The notes under the pieces are model-generated. The model did not search any database. It was not told where the DNA came from and worked only from the letters and a program-made list of their open reading frames with translations. From the NCBI GenBank assembly GCA_905221605.1, contig CAJNDS010000668.1, positions 1,354,814 to 1,416,813 of the forward strand: a stretch of DNA of 62,000 nucleotides, given 5' to 3'. Source of the DNA: Symbiodinium natans (taxonomy: Eukaryota > Sar > Dinophyceae > Suessiales > Symbiodiniaceae). Both the position numbers and the translations under genes were made by a program. How positions within the stretch are numbered: the first letter of the stretch is position 1; each line of letters begins with the position of its first letter. Shown here piece after piece: positions 1 to 11,819 of this stretch.

Positions 1-678
1 CAAGGGACCCCTAACTCCCTCCAACCCTCCAAGTGGGAATCAAAGACAACCACCCAAGAGGCGTACACCCCGGGTTTGGGGTTAAGGGTTTGGGGGTTTG
101 GGGAAACCCTAGATCCCTCAACCCTAGATACCTTCAGGGTTCAGGGTTCAGGGTTTTGGGTTTAGGATTTAGGGTTCAGGGTTCAGGGTTCAGCGGGGTT
201 TAGGGCTTAGGGTTTAGGGTTCAGGGCCCAATACCCCCAATACCTGAAGCACTCAGTTTACATAGCGTTCAGGGTTGAGCGTCCAGGGATGACTTCCTGG
301 TTCTTTGCGGGGCTTGAACCCTAAACCCTGTACCCTCAACTCTAAACCCTAAACCCTGAACCCTGATCCCTGAACTATGAGGGAATGAGGTACCCTGTAT
401 CATCAAGGGTATGTATAGTGGGATATAAGGTCCCTAAACCCGAAACCCTAAACCCTAAACCCGTTTTTTGTTAACTGGGCTCGCTCCATTTTCAGCAAGC
501 GTGACGGTGAACCGTCTTCCAGAAGGTTTAGGGTTTAGGATTTAGAGTTTAGGGCTCAGGGTTCAAGGTTTAGGGTTTAGGGTTTCGGGTTTCGGGTTTA
601 GGGTTTAGGGTTTAGGATTTAGGATTTAGGGTTTAGGGTTTAGAGTTTAGGGTTTAGGGTTTAGGGTTTAGGGTGCAC

Positions 679-743
679 CCTGCATCCCTGGCCTTGTTGG
701 AGCAGCTGTAGGATGCGCACTCCTGAGTCTCGCAGCACTCCTC
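679..743 (-). CDS. Candidate internal exon, Cys-rich protein
   Basis: On the minus strand a GCAG acceptor precedes an open 65-nt segment that ends at a GT donor (AGG|GTGC). It encodes 21 codons dense in cysteine, with the spacing CC-x4-C-x4-C and a final Cys near the donor. The composition resembles the candidate exons at 2732-3384 and 20953-21008, so I infer the same kind of Cys-rich, probably extracellular repeat domain. No phase-matched partner was found to the left because the window ends. Strand and boundaries rest on splice signals and residue composition only. Confidence 0.4.
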
Positions 744-1518
744 CTGCAAGTTTGGGTTTCGGGTTTCGGGCTTCGGGTGTCGGGTTTAGGGTTTAGGGTT
801 TAGGGTTTAGGGTTTAGGGTTTAGGGTTTCGGGTTTCGGGTTTCGGGTTTCGGGTTTAGGCGGTTTAGGGGGTCTAGCGGGTTTAGGGGGTAGCCTCTGA
901 GCTTCTGATTCCCCCAGCGCCTAAACACCGACATGGGCTCAGGGCTTGGGATGTGGGGCCTGCGGCTCTCTGAATTCTGGTGCCCTTTGTCTCTGAATCC
1001 TGGGGTCCTCTGTCGGTGTGCCTTGAGTAATTATGGGGCTCCGTATCAAAGGTGGAAATTTCCAACTTTTGGGGTTCTTTCAGGGTTCAAAATTTATGGT
1101 TTCGGGCAGGAGAACGGACCCACTTCTGCTGTAGGAGGCCAGGAATCCTCTAAGCCACTAGAAATGATTCAAGACCCCACAGCATAGCTTCAGACCCTAA
1201 TCCCAACACCCTAAACCCCTTGGTTATTAAAGGCCCAGCAGCCATAGCTTCATATTCGGTCATGTTCCGGACTTTTACGCCTTCGGCCAGTTTTGCCCGG
1301 CCATTGCATTTTTGATCGGGACCCCTTCTTTCTATGGAGGCTGAGACCAGCAGCATGTGCTGTTCGGAGTTCACCTACCAGGCAAAACAGCAGATGTTGG
1401 GCCTCCCAGGGTGGCGAATTCAGGGGAGTTAGAGCATTTCCCAAAGTAGGGCTACCCCTTAGATACCCCAAACATGCGTGAGCCCGCTTAGCAAGGACCG
1501 CTCAAGGAAACCACCATT

Positions 1519-1675
1519 TACTTGGAGGTTCATGGTACTTCCTAACCAATTATAACTGCACCTATAACCCTACTTATAATACCCCTAAAGGGCCTTAAAG
1601 GGCTTATCCCAATTATACGTAGGGTTTTATAAGCCCAGTCATAAGTGGTCATTAAGTCCCATGAACCTCCAAGTA
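1519..1675. mobile_element. Foldback/MITE family A, full copy
   Basis: The 157-bp element begins TACTTGGAGGTTCATGG and ends with its reverse complement CCATGAACCTCCAAGTA, flanked by TA at both ends. The interior is itself partly palindromic, with paired ATTATAACT/ACTTATAA-type segments. It has no coding capacity. Copies at 2952-3096 and 36655-36810 share both termini. TA at each end is compatible with a Tc1/mariner-type target duplication, but this is inference. Confidence 0.75.
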
Positions 1676-2476
1676 GGGTTTAGAGTTCAGCTGCCCAGGG
1701 CCATCTCAGGGTTTCGCGTGCCTTGGAGGGCACAATTGATCCTTTGCATTCTGGGGGGGGGGGGGCGGTGTCCTTCCTTATGAAGGTACTGACAAGGGAA
1801 CCCCTGTAAGAACCTAAGTACGTAAAGAGCAACCGAGTCACCCTAAACCCTAAACCCTAAACCCTAAACCCCAAACCCCAAACCCTAAACCCTAAACCTG
1901 CGAGGGTCAGGGTTTAGGGTGCCAGAGCGAGGTGATGCGCGAGTAAGCTCCTTGGTGCTTCCCAGGACAAGGTCTCCTCGGCCAGAGATTTCTTAGGGCC
2001 CTAGGAGTGTAGGGTTGAGGGTTTCGGGTTTTGGGTTTAGGGTTTAGGGTTTAGGGCTTAGGGGTTTAGGGGTTTGGGTTTTCGTGTAGGGGGAAGTGGG
2101 GAGGGTGGTGGAGGACTCTGTTCTTGGAGGGTGAAACTTCGGGATTTCAGGATGTCGGTCGGGGTTGGGAACATCGGGTTTTGTGGGGCTGCACCGGATC
2201 TCAAACAAAAACAAGCGGTTCGAAAAACCCTACAGACACCGATTGCTTGTGATGACACCCTAAACCGTGAACCCTGAACCCGCTAACCTAAACCCAGTTT
2301 AGGTTAGCGGGTTGCGTGTTTGAAGGTGTGCTGCAGGGCTTTGGCTCTCCGGTTTAGGGTTTAGGGTTCAGGGTTCAGGGTTTAGGGTTTAGGGTTTAGG
2401 GTTTAGGGTTTGGGGTTTGGGGTTCAGGGTTCAGGGTTCAGGGTTCAGGGTTGGGGTTGAGGGTTTATGCAGGACA

Positions 2477-3384
2477 TCATGCGCACAATCTTGAAGCGCC
2501 GAAGTTCTCTTAACGAAAGACGACCAAGAACATGGGACTTAGGGTTGGGGGATGTCGGGCTCAGGGCTTGGGAGTTTGAATTTTAGGGTTTAGGGTTTAG
2601 GGTTTAGGGTTTAGGGTCTAGGGTTTAGGGTTTAGGGTTTAGGGTTTAGGGTTTAGGGTGTAGGGTCTAGGGTCTAGGGTTTAGGGTTTAGGGTTTCGGG
2701 TTTGGAGTTTAGGCCTTCGGGCTCCCCCCACCTTTGTCCACCCACTTCGTGTCTTTGGCGCAGAGCTTCTTGGGGCAATACCTGGCTGCGGGGGGCGGTT
2801 GAGGGTCCAGGCGTTTGGGTGGAGGCTTCAGGGTCTTGGGAGGTAGGGGCTACCCTAAACCCGCAACCCCTAAGGTTTAGGGTTTAGGGTTTAGGGTTTC
2901 GGGTTTAGGGTTTAGGGTTTAGGGCTTAGGGCTTAGGGTTTGGGGTTCCTCTACTTGAAGGTTCATGGCACTTACTAACCAATTATAACTGTACTTATAA
3001 CTGTACTTATAAGCCCCTTGAGTGCCTTAATATGGTTACAAGTACAGTTATAAGTAGAGTTATAGTTGGTTAATAAGTACCATGAACCTTCAAGTAAGGG
3101 TAGATACATGGTCCCTTAATATGGGCAAAGGAAACTTCTTAAAAACCCGTTGTATGCCCAAAACAACCCAAGGGCCCATGAATCAGAGGCCTTTAAAGGA
3201 GGTAAACGACCATATTCAGGCCCACGTAACTTCCCTTAGAGGAAACCCCAAACCCTAAACCCTAAACCCCAAACCCTAAACCCTTTTGAAGGTCTTGGCT
3301 TCGGGTCCACAAAACGCGCCGGAGGCACTTGGGCACGCAGCAGGTGGAATTGTCATAGCCGCGCTTGGTGTCGAATTTGGCGAC
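2477..3384 (-). CDS. Three-exon 3' end of a Cys-rich gene (model E)
   Basis: Three minus-strand exons join in phase: 3282-3384 (34 codons plus 1 nt), 2732-2785 (2 nt, 17 codons, 1 nt) and 2477-2508 (2 nt, then 10 codons ending in TGA). Donors are GTTTAGGG and GTGGGGGG; acceptors are GCAAG, CCGCAG and TTAAG. The encoded tail contains NSTCCVPKC, then RYCPKKLC and WVDK, before a short C terminus, and looks like a Cys-rich extracellular repeat protein. Upstream exons are not visible; the AT-rich satellite lies on that side. The first intron (2786-3281) carries two foldback elements and heptamer arrays. Function is unknown. Each segment is also partly open on the plus strand, but the unbroken phase chain ending in a stop favours minus. 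Confidence 0.5.
2952..3096. mobile_element. Foldback/MITE family A, full copy inside a predicted intron
   Basis: This 145-bp near-palindrome starts TACTTGAAGGTTCATGG and ends with the complement, with TA at each end. Direct and inverted ACTTATAACTGTACTTATA segments fill the interior. It shares termini with the copies at 1519 and 36655 and lies within the first predicted intron of model E. Confidence 0.75.
3100..3238. mobile_element. Foldback family B copy
   Basis: The element opens with a TACATGGTCCCTTAATATGG segment and closes with a diverged complement, ACGTAACTTCCCTTAGA. Internal segments such as TTTAAAGGAGGTAA are shared with the copies near 32400 and 41440. It abuts the family A copy on its left. 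No coding capacity. Confidence 0.55.
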
Positions 3385-3421
3385 CTTGCGGGATTTGGGA
3401 TGTGGGGGACTTGGGGTGTTC

Positions 3422-3543
3422 ATAGGGGTTTGGGGATTTAGGGTTTAGGGATTTAGGGGTTTAGGGGTTTAGGGGTTTAGGGGTTTAGGGGTTTAGGGGT
3501 TTAGGGGTTTAGGGGTTTAGGGGTTTAGGGGTTTAGGGGTTTG
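3422..3543 (+). repeat. Octamer telomere-like array (TTTAGGGG)n
   Basis: About 14 tandem copies of an 8-bp unit GGGGTTTA, one G longer than the heptamer seen elsewhere. The array ends abruptly at unique sequence just before the AT-rich satellite. Confidence 0.9.
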
Positions 3544-3599
3544 TACGAGGGACCTTTATGTACTATTTGGCGCGTGGCTTGCTGCCTACCACACAACAT

Positions 3600-6500
3600 A
3601 CTTAATTTAAGAATTTAAGGAATTTAAGGTTGTTTTAAAATTTAAAAAAGCCCTTTTTAAATTTTAAAAAAACCTTGAATTCCTTAAATTCCTAAATACC
3701 TAATTTAGGAATTTAAGGAATTTAAGGTTTTTTTAAAATTTAAAAAGGCCCTTTTTAAAATATAAAAAATTTAAAAAGGCCCTTTTTAAAATTTAAAAAA
3801 ACCTTAAATTCCTTAAATTCCTAAATAGCTAATTTAGGAATTTAAGGAATTTAAGGAATTTAAGGTTTTTTTAAAATTTAAAAAAGGGCCGGCCCAACAA
3901 TTTTATTTACGCAATTTCAGAATTTAAGGAATTTAAGGTTTTTTTAAAATTTAAAAAGGCCCTTTTTAAAATTTAAAAAATTTAAAAAGGCCCTTTTTAA
4001 AATTTAAAAAAACCTTAAATTCCTTAAATTCCTTAAATTCCTAAATTAGGTAAATAAAATTATTCGACCGGCCCTTTTTTAAATTTTAAAAAAACCTTAA
4101 ATTCCTTAAATTCCTTAAATTCTTAAATACCTAATTTAAGAATTTAAGGAATTTAAGGTTTTTTTAAAATTTAAAAAGGCCCTTTTTAAAATTTAAAAAA
4201 ATTAAAAAGGCCCTTTTTAAATTTTAAAAAAACCTTAAATTCCTTAAATTCCTAAATAGCTAATTTAGGAATTTAAGGAATTTAAGGAATTTAAGGTTTT
4301 TTTAAAATTTAAAAAAGGGCCGGCCCAACAATTTTATTTACGCAATTTCAGAATTTAAGGAATTTAAGGTTTTTTTAAAATTTAAAAAGGCCCTTTTTAA
4401 AATTTAAAAAAAATTAAAAAGGCCTTAAATTCCTAAATAGCTAATTTAGGAATTTAAGGAATTTAAGGAATTTAAGGTTTTTTTAAATTTAAAAAAGGGC
4501 CGGCCCAACAGTTTTATTTACGCAATTTCAGAATTTAAGGAATTTAAGGTTTTTTTAAAATTTAAAAAGGCCCTTTTTAACATTTAAAAAATTTAAAAGG
4601 CCCTTTTTAAAATTTAAAAAATTTAAAAAGCCCTTTTTTAAAATTTAAAAAAACCTTAAATTCCTTAAATTCCTTAAATTCCTAAATTAGGTAAATAAAA
4701 TTATTCGACCGGCCCTTTTTTAAATTTTAAAAAAAACCTTAAATTCCTTAAATTCCTTAAATTCTTAAATGCCTAATTTAAGAATTTAAGGAATTTAAGG
4801 TTTTTTTTAAAAATTTAAAAAGGCCCTTTTTAAAATTTAAAAAAATTAAAAAGGCCCTTTTTAAATTTTAAAAAACCTTAAATTCCTTAAATTCCTAAAT
4901 AGCTAATTTAGGAATTTAAGGAATTTAAGGAATTTAAGGTTTTTTTAAAATTTAAAAAAGGGCCGGCCCAACAATTTTATTTACGCAATTTCAGAATTTA
5001 AGGAATTTAAGGTTTTTAAAATTTAAAAAGGCCCTTTTGAAAGTTTAAAAAAATTTAAAAAGGCCCTTTTTAAAATGTAAAAAAACCTTAAATTCCTTAA
5101 ATTCCTAAATAGCTAATTTAGGAATTTAAGGAATTTAAGGAATTTAAGGTTTTTTTAAAATTTAAAAAAGGGCCGGCCCAACAATTTTATTTACGCAATT
5201 TCAGAATTTAAGGAATTTAAGGTTTTTTTAAAATTTAAAAAGGCCCTTTTTAAAATTTAAAAAATTTAAAAAGGCCCTTTTTAAAATTTAAAAAATTTAA
5301 AAAGGCCCTTTTTAAAATTTAAAAAAACCTTAAATTCCTTAAATTCCTTAAATTCCTAAATTAGGTAAATAAAATTATTCGACCGGCCCTTTTTTAAATT
5401 TTAAAAAAACCTTAAATTCCTTAAATTCCTTAAATTCTTAAATACCTAATTTAAGAATTTAAGGAATTTAAGGTTTTTTTAAAATTTAAAAAGGCCCTTT
5501 TTAAAATTTAAAAAGGCACTTTTTAAAATTTAAAAAAACCTTAAATTCCTTAAATTCCTAAATAGCTAATTTAGGAATTTAAGGAATTTAAGGAATTTAA
5601 GGTTTTTTTAAAATTTAAAAAAGGGCCGGCCCAACAATTTTATTTACGCAATTTCAGAATTTAAGGAATTTAAGGTTTTTTTAAAATTTAAAAAGGCCCT
5701 TTTTAAAATTTAAAAAATTTAAAAAGGCCCTTTTTAAAATTTAAAAAAAACCTTAAATTCCTTAAATTCCTGAAATTCTTAAATTAGGTAAATAAAATTA
5801 TTCGACCGGCCCTTTTTTAAATTTTAAAAAAACCTTAAATTCCTTAAATTCCTTAAATTCTTAAATACCTAATTTAAGAATTTAAGGAATTTAAGGTTTT
5901 TTTTAAAATTTAAAAGGGCCCTTTTTAAAATTTCAAAAATTTAAAAAGGCCCTTTTTAAAATTTAAAAAAAACTTAAATTCCTTAAATTCCTAAATAGCT
6001 AATTTAGGAATTTAAGGAATTTAAGGAATTTAAGGAATTTAAGGTTTTTTTAAAATTAAAAAAAGGGCCGGCCCAACATTTTATTTACGCAATTTCAGAA
6101 TTTAAGGAATTTAAGGTTTTTTTAAAATTTAAAAAGGCCCTTTTTAAAATTTAAAAAATTTAAAAAGGCCCTTTTGAAAATTCAAAAAAAACTTAAATTC
6201 CTTAAATTCCTTAAATTCTTAAATTAAGTAAATAAAATTATTCGACCGGCCCTTTTTTAAATTTTAAAAAAACCTTAAATTCCTTAAATTCCTTAAATTC
6301 TTAAATACCTAATTTAAGAATTTAAAGAATTTAAGGTTTTTTTAAAATTTAAAAAGGTCCTTTTTAAAATTTAAAAAATTTAAAAAGGCCCTTTTTAAAT
6401 TTTCAAAAAACCTTAAATTCCTTAAATTCCTAAATCGCTAATTTAGAAATTTAAGGAATTTAAGGAATTTAAGGTTTTTTTTAAATTTAAAAAAGGGCCG

Positions 6501-7052
6501 GCCCAACAATTTTATTTACGCAATTTCAGAATTTCAGGAATTTAAGGTTTTTTTAAAATTTAAAAAGGCCCTTTTTAAAATTTAAAAAATTTAAAAAGGC
6601 CCTTTTTTAAATTTAAAAAATCCTTAAATTCCTTAAATTCCTAAATAGCTAATTTAGGAATTTAAGGAATTTAAGGAATTTAAGGTTTTTTTAAAATTTT
6701 AAAAAGGGCCGGCCCCACAATTTTATTTACGCAATTTCAGAATTTGAGGAATTTAAGGTTTTTTTAAATTTTAAAAAGGCACTTTTTAAAATTTAAAGAA
6801 GCCTTAAATTCCCTAAATTCCTTAAATTCCTAAATTAGGTAAATAAAATTATTCGGCCGGCCCTTTTGTAAATTTTAAAAAAACCTTAAATTCCTTAAAT
6901 TCCTTAAATTCTTAAATACCTAATTTAAGAATTTAAGGAATTTAAGGTTTTTTAAAATTTAAAAAGGGCTTTTTTAAATTTTAAAAAAAACCTTAAGTTC
7001 CTAAATGCCTAATTTAGGAATTTAAGGAATTTAAGGTTTTTTAAATTTAAAA
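3600..7052. repeat. AT-rich palindromic satellite array
   Basis: About 3.45 kb of repeated units built from AATTTAAGGAATTTAAGG, TTTTTAAAATTTAAAAAGG and their complements, so nearly every unit can fold back on itself. Two marker segments recur. GGGCCGGCCCAACA followed by ATTTTATTTACGCAATTTCAG appears about nine times, and the near-complementary AATAAAATTATTCGACCGGCCC about six times. Spacing between markers alternates around 180-210 and 420-470 bp, which indicates a higher-order repeat. No ORF of note occurs. The array sits upstream of model E and could lie in an intron or between genes. Confidence 0.9.
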
Positions 7053-7354
7053 AAAAAACATCTTACTTGTTTGACCCCTCGAGGGGCCCACCCCATCATC
7101 CCCCATCATTCTTAAGGTAGGTTGTTTTTTTTTAGGGTGGCCTGTATCCTTAGGGTTGAGTTTTTGTTTGGTGGTAGCCAGCATTTTTAGGGTAGTCTGG
7201 ACTTGCTGGGATAGCCTGCATGCTTAGGTTTGAGTTTTGTGTTTGCTGGTAGCCTAGATTTTTAGGGTAGCCTGGAGGCAGACCATGTTGGAATTTCATG
7301 CGATCGCGCTGAAACGCTCGAGGCATTTGTTTTGAAACTCCCGCTTTAGCAGCA
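7053..7354. other. Spacer with a duplicated ~63-bp unit
   Basis: Non-coding sequence between the satellite and the next ORF. Two diverged direct copies of a unit containing GGTAGCC, ATTTTTAGGGTAG and CTGGA lie near 7140-7202 and 7213-7277. No clear promoter element is recognised, as expected for dinoflagellates, which lack typical TATA promoters. Confidence 0.5.
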
Positions 7355-7894
7355 ATGCCTTACTCCAAGTGCAAGATGTGCCTTGTGCGACGCGACCGCT
7401 GCAAATGCGAACACACACCTATCATTGCATTAGCAACGAGCGCTACGTCTTCTCAGAAGAGCAAGCCGTCTCCACAAAGCACACGTGCTCTGGCCACCAA
7501 GAAGAACATCATGAAGTCCAAGCCACAGGTTTCAGCCAAGAAGTCAAGTATCTCGGACGCTAAGCCCGAGAGTGTTATCCCCGATACCGCGGAGCCTAAG
7601 ACCGGGAACGTGCCGACAAAGTCCGAAGCCATCATCTTGCAGGAGATTGAACTGGAGAGGGTGCGCTTGGCGCGTGTACGTGCCGAAGCTGACATTTTGA
7701 AGGCTAAAGCTATCCGTGAAAAGGCGAAATGGGATCGACAAGACCAGAAAGCTCGTGAGGCGACTTGGTGGAATGGTTGGGGACAAAGCCGCGGATCATG
7801 GTGGCAGGCCAAAGGCAAAGCGAGCCACAGGGAGTCTGCTGAGCGGTGGAGCGGCGAAGCCCTCCGATCAGCTCAGAATGATGGGGTTAACTAA
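7355..7894 (+). CDS. Hypothetical basic protein with N-terminal Cys cluster
   Basis: A 179-residue ORF starts with ATG and is the only substantial non-repetitive ORF in the first 47 kb. The N terminus has a C-x2-C-x6-C-x-C cluster with a following His (residues 6-20) that could bind zinc. Residues 25-90 are low-complexity, rich in Lys, Ser, Thr and Pro. Residues 88-135 are charged and helical, with a likely coiled coil rich in Glu, Arg and Ala. The C terminus has Trp/Gly-rich segments (WWNGWGQSRGSWW). I do not recognise the family. It could be a nucleic-acid-binding protein or a fragment of a retroelement Gag, and it could lack further exons. Confidence 0.45.
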   Translation: MPYSKCKMCLVRRDRCKCEHTPIIALATSATSSQKSKPSPQSTRALATKKNIMKSKPQVSAKKSSISDAKPESVIPDTAEPKTGNVPTKSEAIILQEIELERVRLARVRAEADILKAKAIREKAKWDRQDQKAREATWWNGWGQSRGSWWQAKGKASHRESAERWSGEALRSAQNDGVN

Positions 7895-7979
7895 GTTATA
7901 CCTTATCTGAAGCAAAATGATGAACGTCTGCATCCTTGAGCGCCCGCGCAAACCGTAAAAATAACCGTCAACAGCACTG

Positions 7980-8560
7980 TGTCCGAGCATGCAGGGTCGA
8001 GAGTCCCAGGGGGTCCAAAGGGCCTCAAAGGTCCAAGATTCAAGGGTCCACACTCCAAGGCTCCAAGAGTCTCAGGGTCCAAGGGTCCCAGAGTCACAGC
8101 GGGCAAGGGTCCAGAGGTCCAGGGGTACAAGAGTCCACGCTCCAAGGCTCCAAGAGTCTGAGGCCAAGGGTCGCAGCGTCCAAGCGTGCAAGGGTCCGAG
8201 GGTTCAAGGGTCCAAGGGTCCAAGGGTCCAAGGGTCCAAGGGTCCAAGGGTCCAAGGGTCAAGGTTAAGGGTTTAGGGTTTAGGGTTTAGGGTTTAGGGT
8301 TTAGGGTTTAGGGTTTAGGGTTTAGGGTTTAGGGTGAAAGGTCCAAGATTTCAAGGGAAGGCTCCAAGAGTCTCGGGGTCCAAGGGTGCGTCCTAGCGTG
8401 CAAGGGTCCAAGAGTCCCAGCGTGCAAGGGTCCAAGGGTCCAGGGGTCCAAGAGTCCAGGGGTCCAGGGGTCCAGGGGTCCAAGCGTCCACGCTCCAAGG
8501 CTCAAGGGTCCAAGGGTCCAGGGGTCCAGGGGTCCAAAGGTCCAGGGCTGGCAGGGCCGC
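7980..8560 (+). repeat. CCAAGGGT octamer repeat with embedded heptamer array
   Basis: Tandem and degenerate copies of CCAAGGGT run from about 7985 to 8262 and again from 8338 to 8550, with near-perfect copies at 8205-8262. A clean (TTTAGGG)n block of about nine units (8269-8335) interrupts them. Reading frames through this region encode only simple GSKGPRVQ- or GPLDPWTL-type peptides and are repeat artefacts. Confidence 0.85.
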
Positions 8561-9050
8561 GTGTGGTCTGGACGGGGGCCAGGAGCTTGGCGCGGATACG
8601 GGAAAGCGTGCAAGCAAGTTCGAACACAACAATTGTACCTGAACTGCAGGCGACTTGTCGCTTCGTGGGATGGGCGGGATGCTCAGATCAAAATTAGCTT
8701 AGCCACAGAGAAGAAAAAAAAAGCAATAAACACGAATGAGGCGCCGGATGCTCTCGACCGGACGGCCGGGCGCCAATTTGAAGTGTAGGGTTTAGGGTTT
8801 AGTCTCAGGGTTCACAGTTTAAGGTTTCCTACTCTGTGTCCTAGACTCTCTAGACTCCAAGACTCAGCCCCCAAGCCAAGCTCTCTTAGAAGTCGAGCCC
8901 CTATTCCAGAAAGAATAAGGCCTTGCACCCTCAACCCTAAACCAGAAGGCCCTGAACCCATCAGGAGGCTCCGGCCCACTATTCATCAGCCCTGAGAGGG
9001 GGGGCTGGGGTCTAGGGTTTAAGGTTTAGGGCTTACGGTCTAGGGTTGAA
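8561..9050. other. Unique spacer without a supported gene
   Basis: A 210-bp GC-rich unique segment (about 8560-8770) is followed by degenerate CCCTAAA/TTTAGGG. I see no convincing coding or RNA feature. Confidence 0.5.
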
Positions 9051-9054
9051 GGTT

Positions 9055-10500
<1,446 letters not shown>

Positions 10501-11150
10501 TCCCAAAACCTAAAACCCTCAATCCGAAATGTGGGGCCGACTTCACACCTGGCGGGTCGACAGAAACTTGGGGTGTAGCAAGAAGCTGCAAAATGCAGAC
10601 AGACAACAAGAACAAAACAATGCTTTCAACAACCTTGTCGACAGCGGCTCATTAGGGGGAAAGGGAACTGTCGGCTAGTTGTGTTTCTTACAAGCAGCAA
10701 GCGCAGCATCTGTGTTTGGTGTGCTTGAATCTCAGCGGTCCATTGGGTGGAAAGCGAGATGTGATGACTGTCAAGACAGAATGCATACGCGCAGTTGTTC
10801 TTCCGATGCCATTGTGACTGTGGATCGGCAAATCTTGCATGAACCCCTACGTTACACGTGTGCGACGGTTGGCAATCGAGCTCCACACCCTCGAATTTCA
10901 ATGTCGCCTGCGCGTATGGATGATGCAGGGTTTCGGTCATTCACACACACACATGCTCTTTCGAAGCATTGCAAGGACAGCAATGTTAAGATTCAGGGTT
11001 TGGAGGGGATGACCTGCGTAACAACAGTCTGGAGACATGGCAGGCTTTCGGAAACTTTGGTCAGACTCTGGTCTCTAGTCACGGCTGACGAAAGTCAACT
11101 TCCAGTGCGTGAGGACCATGTGTGAGGGGCCAGGGTTTCCCACCAATTTC
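10501..11150. other. Unique region, no supported gene
   Basis: About 650 bp of non-repetitive sequence. A 148-codon frame on the plus strand (10679-11125) has no recognisable motif and competes with an open minus frame, so I leave it uncalled. An exon within it cannot be excluded. Confidence 0.4.
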
Positions 11151-11161
11151 GAATTAATTTC

Positions 11162-11310
11162 AAATCCAGTTGCAAGATCGCTGCTTTTAGAGGGAACTGC
11201 AATTTCTGCTCCGCTTTTTGAAAGCCCGGAACCTCTGAGATTTGTGTTTTATTGGAATTACGCGTAGAAAATGTAGTTTCCTCTTAACGGCTATCTTGTA
11301 ACTGGATTTT
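11162..11310. mobile_element. Foldback element (MITE-like)
   Basis: AAATCCAGTTGCAAGAT at the left end pairs with ATCTTGTAACTGGATTT at the right. A second inner pair, AGAGGGAACTGCAATTTCT with AGAAAATGTAGTTTCCTCT, extends the hairpin. The element is about 149 bp and non-coding. AATTTGAAAC-type repeats flank it on the right. It is unrelated to families A-C. Confidence 0.65.
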
Positions 11311-11319
11311 GAAAGTATT

Positions 11320-11815
11320 TAGAAACTAATTTGAAACTAATTAGAAACCAGGGAAACGAATTTGAAACTTGAAAAACGTTGCATTTCTGCTTTCTGGCAC
11401 TTGGCCACATCCAAGCAAGAGGAGAGCTTAGGCTTGAAGCTGCTCAAAGCACATCTCCGACTTTCTTCCCAAACGCCATTCCAGTAACAACTCTTGCCCA
11501 AGCAGCCATGCAGTCACAAGGCAGTAAATTATCTTGTCCGAGACAGTATGACTTCAAGATCTGACTTGACTGTAATTCGCTGTAGTGCTGGGAAACTTGG
11601 AAGCTAGGAAAACTAGACCAAAGCTCTTGAACCCTGGAATCTGAAAGCTTAGAATTCAAGGGAAAGGCGCAGCTACTGTCCCAACGTGCTGGATCCTAAG
11701 CCTGAAATCCTGATTCGAGTCAAGAAAACACTAGCATCCTCATCATAGGAAGCGAAAGGCGCTAGGACCTTCGCGAGGTCAAGCCTAGACCTCTGCCACG
11801 GAAGCCGGTAGCCAG
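11320..11815. other. Unique spacer, nothing recognised
   Basis: About 500 bp between the foldback element and the GC-rich satellite. No ORF, RNA or repeat could be supported. Confidence 0.45.
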
Positions 11816-11819
11816 GGCC

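Larger units (their letters stand above)
1..2476. repeat. Telomere-like heptamer mosaic, left end of window
   Basis: This stretch is mostly TTTAGGG and its variants (TTCAGGG, TTTCGGG, TTTGGGG) on the plus strand, with short blocks of CCCTAAA. The longest runs are near 530-675, 775-860 and 2355-2460. Unique islands lie between the runs, near 900-1480, 1910-2000 and 2075-2260. One island (679-743) reads as an exon, and a foldback element sits at 1519-1675. Block orientation changes within the region and the arrays are degenerate, so this is interstitial and not a chromosome end. I see no intact gene here. Confidence 0.8.

Noticed and set aside
1-700. Chromosome end (true telomere) at the left edge
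   Set aside because: Heptamers are degenerate, mixed with unique sequence, and switch orientation; similar arrays occur throughout the window.
3600-7052. CRISPR-like array
   Set aside because: Regular spacing is superficial. Units are palindromic and AT-rich, with no constant repeat plus unique spacer pattern and no cas genes; the context is eukaryotic.
7903-8613. Several ORFs of 80-120 codons in the CCAAGGGT region
   Set aside because: Open in many frames on both strands because of an 8-bp repeat; encode only simple repeats.
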